Below, piece after piece: positions 14,345-22,207 of a DNA stretch of 25,251 bases. Positions within the stretch are counted from its first letter, which is position 1; every line of letters begins with the position of its first letter. A model generated the notes under the pieces. It searched no databases, was not told the origin of the DNA, and was given only the letters and a program-made list of their open reading frames with translations. The DNA is from JBCDLI01 sp038745535. Lineage in GTDB: Bacteria > Pseudomonadota > Alphaproteobacteria > Rhizobiales > Rhizobiaceae. Made by a program: the position numbers and the translations under genes. The stretch lies in assembly GCA_038745535.1 (NCBI GenBank), contig JBCDLI010000038.1, forward strand, positions 1-25,251, given 5' to 3'.

Positions 14345-15568
14345 TCACGCGGCTTTTTTCATGCCTAGCAATTGCTGAATATCTTTTATCAGCACGCGGA
14401 GATGGGCCATAGGCTCGCGCTTGACCAGCCGCTTGTTCAAATAGCTTTCCCACGTCAATCGTTGCACATCGGGATCGGCGCACATGGACACAAATTGTAC
14501 GCGCCGCTTGTCGCTTTTGTACCAGATCGCCTGCAGTAGACCCAGAATGAAGAACACGCGCCCGTGTTCCTTCATAAACTTTTTTCGTGCTGTCGCGAGC
14601 GCTTTTGCTCTGCCGGTTTCCAGTGCTTCACATGCAGCTTGTCCACATAACTCACCTGTCAGCATGGCGTAGTAGATGCCTTCGCCAGACGAGGGCGCGA
14701 CCACGCCCGCTGCGTCGCCGGCGAGGATGATATTTTTGCCATTGTCCCAGCGCTTCATGGGTTTGAGCGGTAGCGGTGCGCCTTCTTCGCGAATTGTTTC
14801 GCACGTGTCCAAACCGGCTGCCGCGCGCAATTTCGCTGTCGCCTCGCGCATGTCATGACCTTTGACAGCGGTGCCGGTGCCAACGGAGGTGCAGGGGCCA
14901 TGGGGGAAAACCCAGCCGTAGAAATCCGGTGAGATGTCGCCGTTGTAGATCACGTCGCAACGGTCTTCTTTGAAAAGGTCTTCGCTGATGTTTTCGGGCG
15001 TTTTCACGATCTCATGGTAGGCGAATACGTAGGGTGGCTTTTCGCTCGGCGCGAACGTCATACGGCGCACAGCAGAGTTTGCGCCATCTGCGCCAATGAG
15101 CATGCGCGTGTGGATTATGTGTTTTCCTGTGCCTTTGCCGGTAATGGTCAGGGTGATTGAAGCGTCGGCATTGTGCTGAATTTTGCTGAGTGACCCGGCG
15201 AGGTATTCCGCACCGCTGTCTTTTGCTCGCTCGCGCAACCACGGGTCGAACTCATCGCGATCGACCATGCCAACATAACCGATATCGCCGATCTCCATGG
15301 CGATCTTGTCGCCTTTCGGACCGATAATGCGGGCACTGTTGGCGCGGGCTTTGATTTGCGACGCGGGTATTGCGAAGTCGCGGATCGCGCGGGTCGGGAT
15401 CGCTCCGCCGCATGGTTTGATCCGCCCTTCTTTGTCAACGAGCAGAACGTCTTCGCCTCTCTCGGCGAGATATTTTGCAGCTGTGGCTCCGGATGGGCCG
15501 CCGCCGATAACAACAAAGTCATAGGATTGAGCGGCGGTATCGATGTGCTCAGCGGTTTCGTCTGTCAT
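14345..15568 (-). CDS. bchP: Geranylgeranyl diphosphate / geranylgeranyl-bacteriochlorophyll reductase
   Basis: This 407-residue flavoprotein carries out stepwise reduction of the geranylgeranyl tail of bacteriochlorophyll a to phytyl. The N-terminal FAD-binding motif is VVIGGGPSGATA (residues 19-30), followed by LLVDKEGRIKPCGGAIPTRA, typical of the BchP/ChlP family. Other family stretches include GADGANSAVRR, GWVFPHGPCTSVGTGT and ILAGDAAGVVAPSSGEGIYY (second FAD motif). Length fits (about 390-410). The start is supported by GGAG nine bases upstream, inside the end of the preceding gene, which ends 5 bp before. It works on the product of BchG, encoded two genes upstream. Confidence 0.95.
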   Translation of the reverse strand: MTDETAEHIDTAAQSYDFVVIGGGPSGATAAKYLAERGEDVLLVDKEGRIKPCGGAIPTRAIRDFAIPASQIKARANSARIIGPKGDKIAMEIGDIGYVGMVDRDEFDPWLRERAKDSGAEYLAGSLSKIQHNADASITLTITGKGTGKHIIHTRMLIGADGANSAVRRMTFAPSEKPPYVFAYHEIVKTPENISEDLFKEDRCDVIYNGDISPDFYGWVFPHGPCTSVGTGTAVKGHDMREATAKLRAAAGLDTCETIREEGAPLPLKPMKRWDNGKNIILAGDAAGVVAPSSGEGIYYAMLTGELCGQAACEALETGRAKALATARKKFMKEHGRVFFILGLLQAIWYKSDKRRVQFVSMCADPDVQRLTWESYLNKRLVKREPMAHLRVLIKDIQQLLGMKKAA

Positions 15569-15573
15569 GAGGG

Positions 15574-16941
15574 TTACTCCGCAGGTTGCAGGCCAACGCC
15601 TGACTGCTTGATTGCGTTGTTTGATGCGTCAGCTGAGGTGCCACCTGCGCTTTTGATCCCGATGGCAATCAGCGCAGAGATGATGAAGATGCCTGCTTCC
15701 AAACTGAAAACGGTTAGGAACGCGCTGATTTCGCTGCCGGTCGTATACCGGACGATGTCAAGTGCAACCGTGCCAGCAAAGCCGCCAATGCCGAATGCAA
15801 TGGCTTGAGCTGCGCCCCAGACACCCATGCGGATGCCTTCGCGTCCGGTTTTATCGCGCCCGGCGAGTGCCATCATCGTGCCAATGGCGGCCACGGCAAA
15901 AATGCCGTTTGCAAAGCCGAGGAGGAAGATGTTCTGGCTCAAAGGCCAGTTCGGTGCGACCGTTGCACCGTAGGCCAGACCTATAAGTGCCGCAGCAGAG
16001 GCCACGCATCCCCAGACGGTGAACCACTTTAGGATAGACGGGAACCGCTTGCTGAGCACCGTGCCAAGAACGCCCACAACGGCCATACCCATGAGTACTC
16101 CGCCGTGTTGTGACCCCGATATGCGCGTTGTCTCTGCAGGCGTCATATCAAAGAGCAGGCCGCCAAATGGCTCAAGAATGAGATCCTGAGTCTGATAGGC
16201 AAGCATGGAGAAGAAGACGAAGACCGTGAAAATGCGTGCCTCACGGTCATTCCAAACGCTTCGCAGCGCTGTTTTGAAATCGCCGCTACGGTTTTTTTCA
16301 GCGTGATCGTTGAAAGAGCGATAATTTTTTTCCACGCCCCAAACCGCAAGGGTGGCAATGATCGTCGCGATTAGTCCAGATGTTGCCGTCACCATGATCA
16401 GCCGTTCGTGACTGTAAGGCTCAAGAAAACCTGAAGAGATGATTGCGGTGATAACGATGCCCGCGATCATCAGCATCCATGCGATTGTCGCTGCTGCCGG
16501 GCGTCGTTCCTGTGCGGTCTTGCTTGCGAGCATGGCGAGCAGTGAGGTGCCGGATGCCCCAATTCCGAAGCCAATCAATGTGAATGCTAATGCAGCTGCG
16601 GTAAGGCCGAGCCAAAAATTTGTTTCGAAGAGAAGCGTCGTGGAGGCTGCCCCGACGCCGCCAAGCGCCAGAAACGCAATGCCGCCGATAATATAGGCCG
16701 TGCGCCTGGCGCCGTTGTCCGATGCGTGACCCCATAGCGGGCGGCTCATCTGTACGGCGTAATGTAGTCCAACCAGCATGCCGTGAACGACAGCTGCTAA
16801 GGCCAGTTCAACGACCATCACACGGTTCAGCACCGAGGTCGTGAGCACAACAATTGAGCCAATAGATGCTTGCACGAGGCCAAGGCGGACGATGGCCAAC
16901 CAACTGAGGCCTTTTTGAGCGCGGTCGGTGATTGCGGTCAT
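15574..16941 (-). CDS. PucC-family (BCD) major facilitator, between bchG and bchP
   Basis: This 455-residue integral membrane protein has about 12 transmembrane helices. It begins with the family signature LSWLAIVRLGLVQASIGSIV and contains LNRVMVVELALAAVVHGMLVGLHYAVQMSRPLWG, characteristic of PucC/LhaA/Orf428 proteins (quoted in two runs: LNRVMVVELALAAVVHGMLV and GLHYAVQMSRPLWG). These proteins help assemble light-harvesting complexes and may move bacteriochlorophyll. The position between bchG and bchP is that of Orf428 in Rhodobacter capsulatus, which makes it the bchG-linked paralogue rather than the PucC of a puc operon. It lies 3 bp after bchG and 5 bp before bchP. Confidence 0.9.
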   Translation of the reverse strand: MTAITDRAQKGLSWLAIVRLGLVQASIGSIVVLTTSVLNRVMVVELALAAVVHGMLVGLHYAVQMSRPLWGHASDNGARRTAYIIGGIAFLALGGVGAASTTLLFETNFWLGLTAAALAFTLIGFGIGASGTSLLAMLASKTAQERRPAAATIAWMLMIAGIVITAIISSGFLEPYSHERLIMVTATSGLIATIIATLAVWGVEKNYRSFNDHAEKNRSGDFKTALRSVWNDREARIFTVFVFFSMLAYQTQDLILEPFGGLLFDMTPAETTRISGSQHGGVLMGMAVVGVLGTVLSKRFPSILKWFTVWGCVASAAALIGLAYGATVAPNWPLSQNIFLLGFANGIFAVAAIGTMMALAGRDKTGREGIRMGVWGAAQAIAFGIGGFAGTVALDIVRYTTGSEISAFLTVFSLEAGIFIISALIAIGIKSAGGTSADASNNAIKQSGVGLQPAE

Positions 16942-16944
16942 TGC

Positions 16945-17859
16945 CTATGCTCCACCGATTAACGCTAAAGCGATTGCGGTGATCATCATGCCGGTGACGT
17001 AGAGCCCAACCCCAATCGCCGAATACCAGACCGCGTAGCGGATTGGGTGTGTTACAAGGCGCGTCATGCAGACGAGTTGAACTGTTAAGAGTGCGGCCAC
17101 GAGAGACGCAGCCACAGGCGCATCGATTGTGAACAGAATTGCGATCACCGCTGCCTGTGACAATGCCATTGTCGCCGCAGCGATACGCGCAGCCGGGATT
17201 GGCCCGAGTTGGACGGGCAAAGATCTGATGCCAAGCTTTCGGTCGCCCTCGATGGCTTTGAAATCATTGAGTGTCATGATGCCGTGGGCGCCCAAACCGT
17301 ACAGAAGCGCTACTGCCAGGAGCTCGTTGGTGGGCAGCACCTGCGTTGCGGCGGCAGCAGCGGTAATCCACGGCAAAGATTCATAGGCAAAGCCGCAAGT
17401 TGCGTTCCCGAGCCAGCCATTTTCTTTCAGGCGAAACGGCGGCATGGAATAAGCCCATGCAAACACGAGGCCAATAGCCGCGGCAGCGGTGACCACAGGA
17501 CCCAGCACTAAGGCCACAAGCATCGAAATCGCCGATCCGCCTAATGCAATGTAAAGACCCCAGCGTCCCGGCATCCGGCCAGATGGGATTACGCGGTGCG
17601 GTTCGTTAATCGCATCCACCTCGCGATCGTACCAATCATTTATCGCTTGGCTTGTCCCGCAGACCAAAGGTCCCGCGAGTAGAATGCCGAGTAAAACGTA
17701 TGGCCAGCGTTCGAGTGTAGCGCCACCAACCGAAATTGCCCCGCAGGCGAAAGCCCACATGGGCGGGAACCAAGTGATGGGTTTCAACAGCTCCAAAACC
17801 GCGCGCGGCTTTGGCAATTGACTCTCGCCGGACCCAATACTGATGGCATTAGAAGACAT
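16945..17859 (-). CDS. bchG: Bacteriochlorophyll a synthase (chlorophyll synthetase)
   Basis: This 304-residue UbiA-family prenyltransferase esterifies bacteriochlorophyllide a with geranylgeranyl or phytyl diphosphate in the membrane. The N-terminus LELLKPITWFPPMWAFACGA is strongly conserved in BchG. The Mg-diphosphate motif is NDWYDREVDAIN (residues 74-85), followed by PHRVIPSGR. I chose ATG 17859 over a GTG at 17907 for two reasons: a 304-residue product matches BchG from other purple bacteria, and the upstream stretch contains a PpsR palindrome and promoter boxes. No Shine-Dalgarno precedes this ATG. The gene lies 65 bp after ppsR on the same strand. Confidence 0.94.
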   Translation of the reverse strand: MSSNAISIGSGESQLPKPRAVLELLKPITWFPPMWAFACGAISVGGATLERWPYVLLGILLAGPLVCGTSQAINDWYDREVDAINEPHRVIPSGRMPGRWGLYIALGGSAISMLVALVLGPVVTAAAAIGLVFAWAYSMPPFRLKENGWLGNATCGFAYESLPWITAAAAATQVLPTNELLAVALLYGLGAHGIMTLNDFKAIEGDRKLGIRSLPVQLGPIPAARIAAATMALSQAAVIAILFTIDAPVAASLVAALLTVQLVCMTRLVTHPIRYAVWYSAIGVGLYVTGMMITAIALALIGGA

Positions 17860-17865
17860 GCGGTA

Positions 17866-17894
17866 ATGGTAAAGCCCAACCCGCATAGTGTCAA
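17866..17894 (-). promoter_or_regulatory. Predicted bchG promoter
   Basis: On the minus strand TTGACA (17894-17889) and TACCAT (17871-17866) are separated by 17 nt, a good sigma-70 spacing. The -35 box lies inside the PpsR palindrome. The expected transcription start, about 7 nt beyond the -10, falls on the A of the bchG ATG at 17859. Confidence 0.5.
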
Positions 17895-17906
17895 TTAAGA
17901 TTGACA
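17889..17906. promoter_or_regulatory. PpsR/CrtJ operator before bchG
   Basis: TGTCAATTAAGATTGACA fits the PpsR consensus TGT-N12-ACA exactly and is nearly a perfect palindrome. It sits between the ppsR stop and bchG and overlaps the -35 box of the predicted bchG promoter, so PpsR binding would block transcription of the bchG-PucC-bchP operon in oxygen. Its core is nearly the same as the operator before bchF at 20300-20317. Confidence 0.8.
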
Positions 17907-17924
17907 CTCGTGAATGTAAATTAA

Positions 17925-19355
17925 TCAGTCAGCGCCGGTAAAGTCTTCAAGCCCGTGGCGTCGAAGTTTGATGTAGAGGCTCTGGCGTGAAAGCCCGAGC
18001 ATGTCGGCAGCAGAAGCGCGATTGTTGTCGGTTTGTCGAAGAGCTGCTTCGATGCACATCTTTTCAATCACATCTGAGGCTTCGCGGATTAGATCTTTCA
18101 GCGGCACGCGCCCGACGAGTTCAGCGAAATCGGACGAGTCGCCGTTTGAACCAGGAGAGGGAACTGCGAGCGGCGTATCGCGACGCACCGAGTCGGTTAC
18201 GAAAATGCCGATGCGTGTATCCTCGCCGTCACCGTAGCGCGACGCAGACACGAGTACGTTTTTTGTCTCTCCCAATTCATCGCGAATGACAGATGAAAAC
18301 TGGCGAACCTGCCGTTCGTCCTTCAAGCGCGAGAGCAGCACCTGCATGTCAACCGTGGAAGCGCCGAGCCAATTGTTGATGTTCCGAGAAATCAGCGCGC
18401 TCTTGTTAAGGACGTGAACCAGATCAAGAAATTGATCATTCGCCTCGACGATATTGCCCTTTTGATCTGTGGTGACGAGTGCCTCAGGGAAGCTGTCCAA
18501 TACGAGGTCAGGCGATATTCCGTTGTGTGCCGCGTGGGCATGGTCGCCAGTGTTGGCAATTGTCACGATCACATTTGTCGCGCCATTTTCGCGATAGGGT
18601 TCGATGGTAAGTTCGACCGCGTGATCGGTTTCATTGACATGCGTCTTGAGCGTTCGCAGCGCACCGGCATGACGTGCGTTGTTGATTGTGTTGATGATCG
18701 CTGCGCGATCACCACGCGTGAAACATGAGGTAACCGGATCGCCCGATAGTTTTCCCCGACGCACCCCGAGAGCCGATGTTGCTGCTAAATTGGCATCTAT
18801 AATTGCTCCGCTTTCGCCATTGACGGCGAGAAGTGGATAACCAGACTTCTGGAAAATTGTACGATATCGACCCTCAGCTTCGCGGATTTTGCGATACTCG
18901 GTTTCCAGCTCAAACTGGGTCTGAACCAAGCGCTGTTGAACTTCGGCAAGCTTGCGATAGTCCTCGCCAATGGCAAGTTTCTGGGACAAGCCGTCAATGG
19001 CCACCAAGCGATAGGCAATTGGTAAGTCGTCGATACCTTCGCCGGCGTGGTTCACCTGCCGCTTTTTTGTGATCGGCTTTTGTTTACTTTCGTCGAGAAG
19101 TGCGTCGATCTTGTCCACACATTCGGGCGTGACGACTTCTGACAGCTGTCGGCCCAGCCAAGCTTCAACATTCCACGCATCGATAGAATGGTCTTGATAA
19201 GCAAAATCGATGATTGTTCCGTCGCTCTCAACAACGAGTGCAATGTCAGCACTCACTGACGCCATGAATGCTACTGCCACGCCGGGCAGGTCGGCAAATA
19301 GCGTGTTGGTTCGCTCAAACGACCGATGGATTCCATATTCCACGGTCCCGACCAT
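17925..19355 (-). CDS. ppsR: Photosynthesis repressor PpsR/CrtJ
   Basis: From ATG 19355 this is a 476-residue PAS-PAS-PAS-HTH regulator. An N-terminal PAS lies at about 25-125, a coiled linker (EVQQRLVQTQFELETEYRKI) at 138-157, PAS1 at about 164-270, PAS2 at about 283-390 and a Fis-type helix-turn-helix at about 428-468 (TDNNRASAADMLGLSRQSLY). PpsR represses bacteriochlorophyll, carotenoid and light-harvesting genes under oxygen. I prefer ATG 19355 to the GTG at 19436 because it follows the ppaA stop by one base and gives a family-like length. Cys434 in the HTH matches the redox Cys424 of Rhodobacter sphaeroides, but no cysteine is seen at the place of Cys251 (the others are Cys79 and Cys211). 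Confidence 0.93.
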   Translation of the reverse strand: MVGTVEYGIHRSFERTNTLFADLPGVAVAFMASVSADIALVVESDGTIIDFAYQDHSIDAWNVEAWLGRQLSEVVTPECVDKIDALLDESKQKPITKKRQVNHAGEGIDDLPIAYRLVAIDGLSQKLAIGEDYRKLAEVQQRLVQTQFELETEYRKIREAEGRYRTIFQKSGYPLLAVNGESGAIIDANLAATSALGVRRGKLSGDPVTSCFTRGDRAAIINTINNARHAGALRTLKTHVNETDHAVELTIEPYRENGATNVIVTIANTGDHAHAAHNGISPDLVLDSFPEALVTTDQKGNIVEANDQFLDLVHVLNKSALISRNINNWLGASTVDMQVLLSRLKDERQVRQFSSVIRDELGETKNVLVSASRYGDGEDTRIGIFVTDSVRRDTPLAVPSPGSNGDSSDFAELVGRVPLKDLIREASDVIEKMCIEAALRQTDNNRASAADMLGLSRQSLYIKLRRHGLEDFTGAD

Positions 19356-19356
19356 T

Positions 19357-20208
19357 TCAGCGGATTGTCCCGCTGTGTGGGTCGGTGCCAGTTTTTGTGA
19401 CGGGGTGCTTTGTGCTTGCCGCTTTACCGAGGACACGCGCTAAATCACCAGCTGTTTCAACGATTTCGTCGACACCAATTCTGACAAGCCACTTCCCCTT
19501 CGCTGCCGACGCCGACCCCCCTGCCAATACAATTGGCCGACCCAGCCTTGGTAATTCCTCCAGTGACCTGCTTAGGCGCGCGAGCGTGTCGGTGAGCGCA
19601 TCCGTCGTCCATGACAGGCACACACAATCATAATGCCCGATTTGCGGAATGAAACTCAGTTCTTCGTGTTCTCGCGGCAAAAATAGCGTTGTTTCATAAC
19701 CAAATTGTCGCAATTTGAGCTGCAATAGGGCTGCGGGGAATGCATGCTGCTCTCCGGGTACAGTCGATATCAGCACATTTTTGGCGTCAAATGGCAGTGG
19801 GTGAGTGGCCGCCGCCATATCGCAATAGGTTTGCAGTGCGGACTGAAGCCGGCCAATGGCGACGGTAATATCGAAGAAATTATAGTCGTCACATTCCCAA
19901 TGCTTGCCGAGTGTAATCGCGGCTTCTTCAAACAGCCTGACCGGTCGGTCCATACTGTCATCGAAGCGCATCAGAAGCTGTATAAACTTGTCTGCGCTGA
20001 AGGAAATCGGGGACAGGAGCATGGTCATAAAGTCGACGGCAAAGGTGTCTGCTTCAACGTCCGATATGGCCTCATGGACAAATCGGGCTGAGGTTTCCTG
20101 AAGCACCACACTCACAATGGCTGATCGAAGTGCATTGCGCACTTCGTCATTGAACAGCAGGGAATCTGATCCAAACACGCTACCGGCAATTTTGTCGGAC
20201 CCGTTCAT
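19357..20208 (-). CDS. ppaA: PpaA/AerR-type antirepressor (cobalamin/heme-binding)
   Basis: This 283-residue regulator has an N-terminal helical bundle with the motif GKHWECDDYNFFDITVAIGR (residues about 101-120) typical of B12/SCHIC-domain proteins. A Rossmann-like C-terminal domain begins LISTVPGEQHAFPAALLQLK. The histidine in GEQH (His155) is at the place expected for the cobalamin ligand of AerR. PpaA/AerR modulates PpsR/CrtJ binding to its operators in response to light or redox state. I chose ATG 20208 over a TTG at 20217 because GAGGA stands 10 nt upstream. The gene ends one base before ppsR, so the two are translationally coupled, and it is divergent from bchF. Confidence 0.9.
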   Translation of the reverse strand: MNGSDKIAGSVFGSDSLLFNDEVRNALRSAIVSVVLQETSARFVHEAISDVEADTFAVDFMTMLLSPISFSADKFIQLLMRFDDSMDRPVRLFEEAAITLGKHWECDDYNFFDITVAIGRLQSALQTYCDMAAATHPLPFDAKNVLISTVPGEQHAFPAALLQLKLRQFGYETTLFLPREHEELSFIPQIGHYDCVCLSWTTDALTDTLARLSRSLEELPRLGRPIVLAGGSASAAKGKWLVRIGVDEIVETAGDLARVLGKAASTKHPVTKTGTDPHSGTIR

Positions 20209-20283
20209 GGAACCCAAGTCCTCGTAACTTGTCGTGTGAAGTATTTTTGCGTCAGGCCCGCTGTTACCGCGGCAGTGGCATTA

Positions 20284-20317
20284 TGTAAACCACATTAAAC
20301 GTCAATTAAAGTTGACA
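20284..20317. promoter_or_regulatory. Tandem PpsR operators between ppaA and bchF
   Basis: Site A, CGTCAATTAAAGTTGACA (20300-20317), matches TGT-N12-ACA except for the first base and is almost the same as the bchG operator. Site B, TGTAAACCACATTAAACG (20284-20301), also has one mismatch and overlaps site A by two bases. PpsR tetramers usually use two nearby sites. The pair overlaps the -35 box of the bchF promoter and could also act on ppaA, which starts at 20208 in the other direction. Confidence 0.7.
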
Positions 20318-20340
20318 CTTGTGTTCGCGCTATTTAGATT
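20312..20340 (+). promoter_or_regulatory. Predicted bchFNBH promoter
   Basis: TTGACA (20312-20317) and TAGATT (20335-20340) are separated by exactly 17 nt. The -35 box lies in the right half of PpsR site A. The predicted start near 20347 leaves a leader of about 20 nt with the ribosome site GAAGGAGAT (20351-20359) before bchF. Confidence 0.65.
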
Positions 20341-20367
20341 TCTCTCCATCGAAGGAGATAGCGGACC

Positions 20368-20871
20368 ATGGGCTCTGTAAGCCAAGCGACCGGCTTCCAG
20401 CTTTACAATGAAGCACAGCGCAAACGTCGAGACGAGTCCGTCTGGACGTTGGTGCAAGGCGTGCTCGCTCCTGTTCAGTTTCTGATATTTATCGCGTCGG
20501 TGGCCTTGATCGTCCGCTATCTGGTCACGGGTGAAGGCATTGAAATCGCAAATATTTCCGTGATTTTGAAGACGCTTGTGCTGTACGCAATCATGATCAC
20601 CGGCGCGATCTGGGAAAAGGTGGTTTTTGGCCGTTTCTTGTTCGCAGACGCCTTCTTTTGGGAGGACGTGTTTTCGATGGCGGTGCTCTTTTTGCACACG
20701 CTATACCTCTACGCAGTCTGGAGCGGTGGTTGGGCGCCTGAGTCTTTGATGGCGCTCGCGCTGGTCGCTTACGGCGTCTATCTCATCAATGCCGCACAAT
20801 ATTTGTGGAAATTCCGGTTGGCTCGCTTGGGGCAGCAGGCTCCGCTGTCAGCGGCTGGGGTCACTTCATGA
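20368..20871 (+). CDS. bchF: 3-vinyl bacteriochlorophyllide hydratase
   Basis: This 167-residue membrane protein hydrates the 3-vinyl group of (bacterio)chlorophyllide to 3-hydroxyethyl, a late step on the way to bacteriochlorophyllide a. Family sequence is visible in the N-terminal part (LYNEAQRKRRDESVWTLVQG), in GAIWEKVVFGRFLFADAFFW (residues about 80-99) and in WEDVFSMAVLFLHTLYLYAV. Four hydrophobic segments fit the BchF fold. GAAGGAGAT eight bases upstream fixes the start. The TGA stop overlaps the bchN start codon (ATGA, 20868-20871), and expression is probably repressed by PpsR through the sites upstream. Confidence 0.95.
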   Translation: MGSVSQATGFQLYNEAQRKRRDESVWTLVQGVLAPVQFLIFIASVALIVRYLVTGEGIEIANISVILKTLVLYAIMITGAIWEKVVFGRFLFADAFFWEDVFSMAVLFLHTLYLYAVWSGGWAPESLMALALVAYGVYLINAAQYLWKFRLARLGQQAPLSAAGVTS

Positions 20872-22205
20872 CGAGCCTTCTTCGTGACCGCGAGCGTCAG
20901 TTTGATGCGCCACCGGTTAATGCGTCCCCTGTTGATGCCGGTTGCTCAAAGCCGCCGCGAACTGAAATTCGCGAACGCGGCCAGCACGAGGTTTTTTGCG
21001 GACTGACATCTATCATCTGGATGCACCGCAAGATGCAGGATGCGTTCTTTCTGATTGTTGGCTCTCGCACCTGCGCGCATCTCATGCAGTCCGCTGCAGG
21101 CGTGATGATCTTTTCCGAGCCGCGCTTTGCCACCGCGATCATTGATGAACGCGATCTGGCTGGCATGGCGGACATGTATGAGGAACTAGATGGCGTGGTA
21201 GAGCGGCTCTTGTCGCGACGCCCCGACATCAAGATGCTCGTGCTGGTTGGTTCTTGCCCGTCGGAGGTTATAAAGCTGGATTTGCCGCGCGCGGCTGGCC
21301 GATTGAACCATATGCTCGAGGAGACACGCGTTGTCGCGTATTCCGGATCCGGCATTGAGACGACTTTTACCCAAGGCGAAGACAATTTTCTGACGGCGCT
21401 TTTAGAAGAGCAGCGCGGTCAGACGATTGAGACCGCTACGCCTCGCTTGGTGATCGCAGGCTGCATGGCAGATATTGTCGAAGATCAGTTTACGCGGATA
21501 TTTAAAGCGCTCGGTCTGAGCGATGTTGCATTTTTGCCGTCGCGCTCAAGCGATACGATCCCACGCATTGGACCAAATACGGCCTTTCTACTCGCGCAGC
21601 CCTATCTGACCGAAACCGCCAAAATGCTGGAAAAGCTCGGCGCGACCCGCATTGCAGCGCCGTTTCCGCTTGGCGAACAGGGAACGACCGATTGGCTGCG
21701 GGCAGCAGTCAGGCATTTTGGTATCGACGAAGACAAGTTCGAAGCCGTGGTTCAGCCAGGCAGGGAGCGTGCGCAACGTGCGCTTGACCTGTATCGCCCG
21801 CAGCTTGCCGGCAAGCGCCTGTTCTTTTTTCCTGATTCTCAGATGGAGCCATCGCTTGCGCGGTTCATGGCCAATGAGATGGGTTGCGATGTGGTAGAGG
21901 TCGGCACGCCTTATCTCAATCGTCACTTCTCGGGTCCCGAGCTTGATCAACTTCCTGTGCATACGCACGTCGCTGAAGGGCAGGACGTCGAAAAGCAGCT
22001 CGACCGTTGCCGCGACGCACAGCCTGATCTGACCATCTGCGGCCTTGGTCTTGCAAATCCGCTGGAAGCGGAAGGCTTGATGACCAAGTGGTCCATCGAG
22101 TTCGCCTTCACACCGATCCATGGCTACGAACAGGCTGGGGATTTGGCCGAACTCTTTGCGCGTCCGGTCAATCGTCGCGACCGCCTCAAGGTGGAGGTCG
22201 CCTGA
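20868..22205 (+). CDS. bchN: Dark-operative protochlorophyllide reductase subunit N
   Basis: This 445-residue subunit forms the BchNB catalytic heterotetramer that reduces ring D of protochlorophyllide without light. Cys44, Cys69 and Cys130 (EVFCGLTS, GSRTCAHL, LVGSCPSEV) lie at exactly +18 relative to Cys26, Cys51 and Cys112 of Rhodobacter capsulatus BchN, the three cysteine ligands of the NB 4Fe-4S cluster. I chose ATG 20868, which overlaps the bchF stop, rather than an opening 21 codons upstream inside bchF. The extra 18 residues (with Cys26 in VDAGCSKPP) make the N-terminus slightly longer than in R. capsulatus. It is followed by bchB after 2 bp. Confidence 0.96.
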   Translation: MTSLLRDRERQFDAPPVNASPVDAGCSKPPRTEIRERGQHEVFCGLTSIIWMHRKMQDAFFLIVGSRTCAHLMQSAAGVMIFSEPRFATAIIDERDLAGMADMYEELDGVVERLLSRRPDIKMLVLVGSCPSEVIKLDLPRAAGRLNHMLEETRVVAYSGSGIETTFTQGEDNFLTALLEEQRGQTIETATPRLVIAGCMADIVEDQFTRIFKALGLSDVAFLPSRSSDTIPRIGPNTAFLLAQPYLTETAKMLEKLGATRIAAPFPLGEQGTTDWLRAAVRHFGIDEDKFEAVVQPGRERAQRALDLYRPQLAGKRLFFFPDSQMEPSLARFMANEMGCDVVEVGTPYLNRHFSGPELDQLPVHTHVAEGQDVEKQLDRCRDAQPDLTICGLGLANPLEAEGLMTKWSIEFAFTPIHGYEQAGDLAELFARPVNRRDRLKVEVA

Positions 22206-22207
22206 CG

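Noticed and set aside
17860..17907. Longer BchG N-terminus from GTG 17907
   Set aside because: It would translate across the PpsR palindrome and promoter boxes and exceed the usual BchG length of about 304 residues.
19356..19436. Longer PpsR N-terminus from GTG 19436
   Set aside because: It would overlap ppaA by 80 bp. ATG 19355 follows the ppaA stop by one base and gives a family-typical length.
20805..20867. Longer BchN N-terminus starting inside bchF
   Set aside because: The ATG at 20868 overlapping the bchF stop is a standard coupling signal, and the upstream residues do not resemble BchN.
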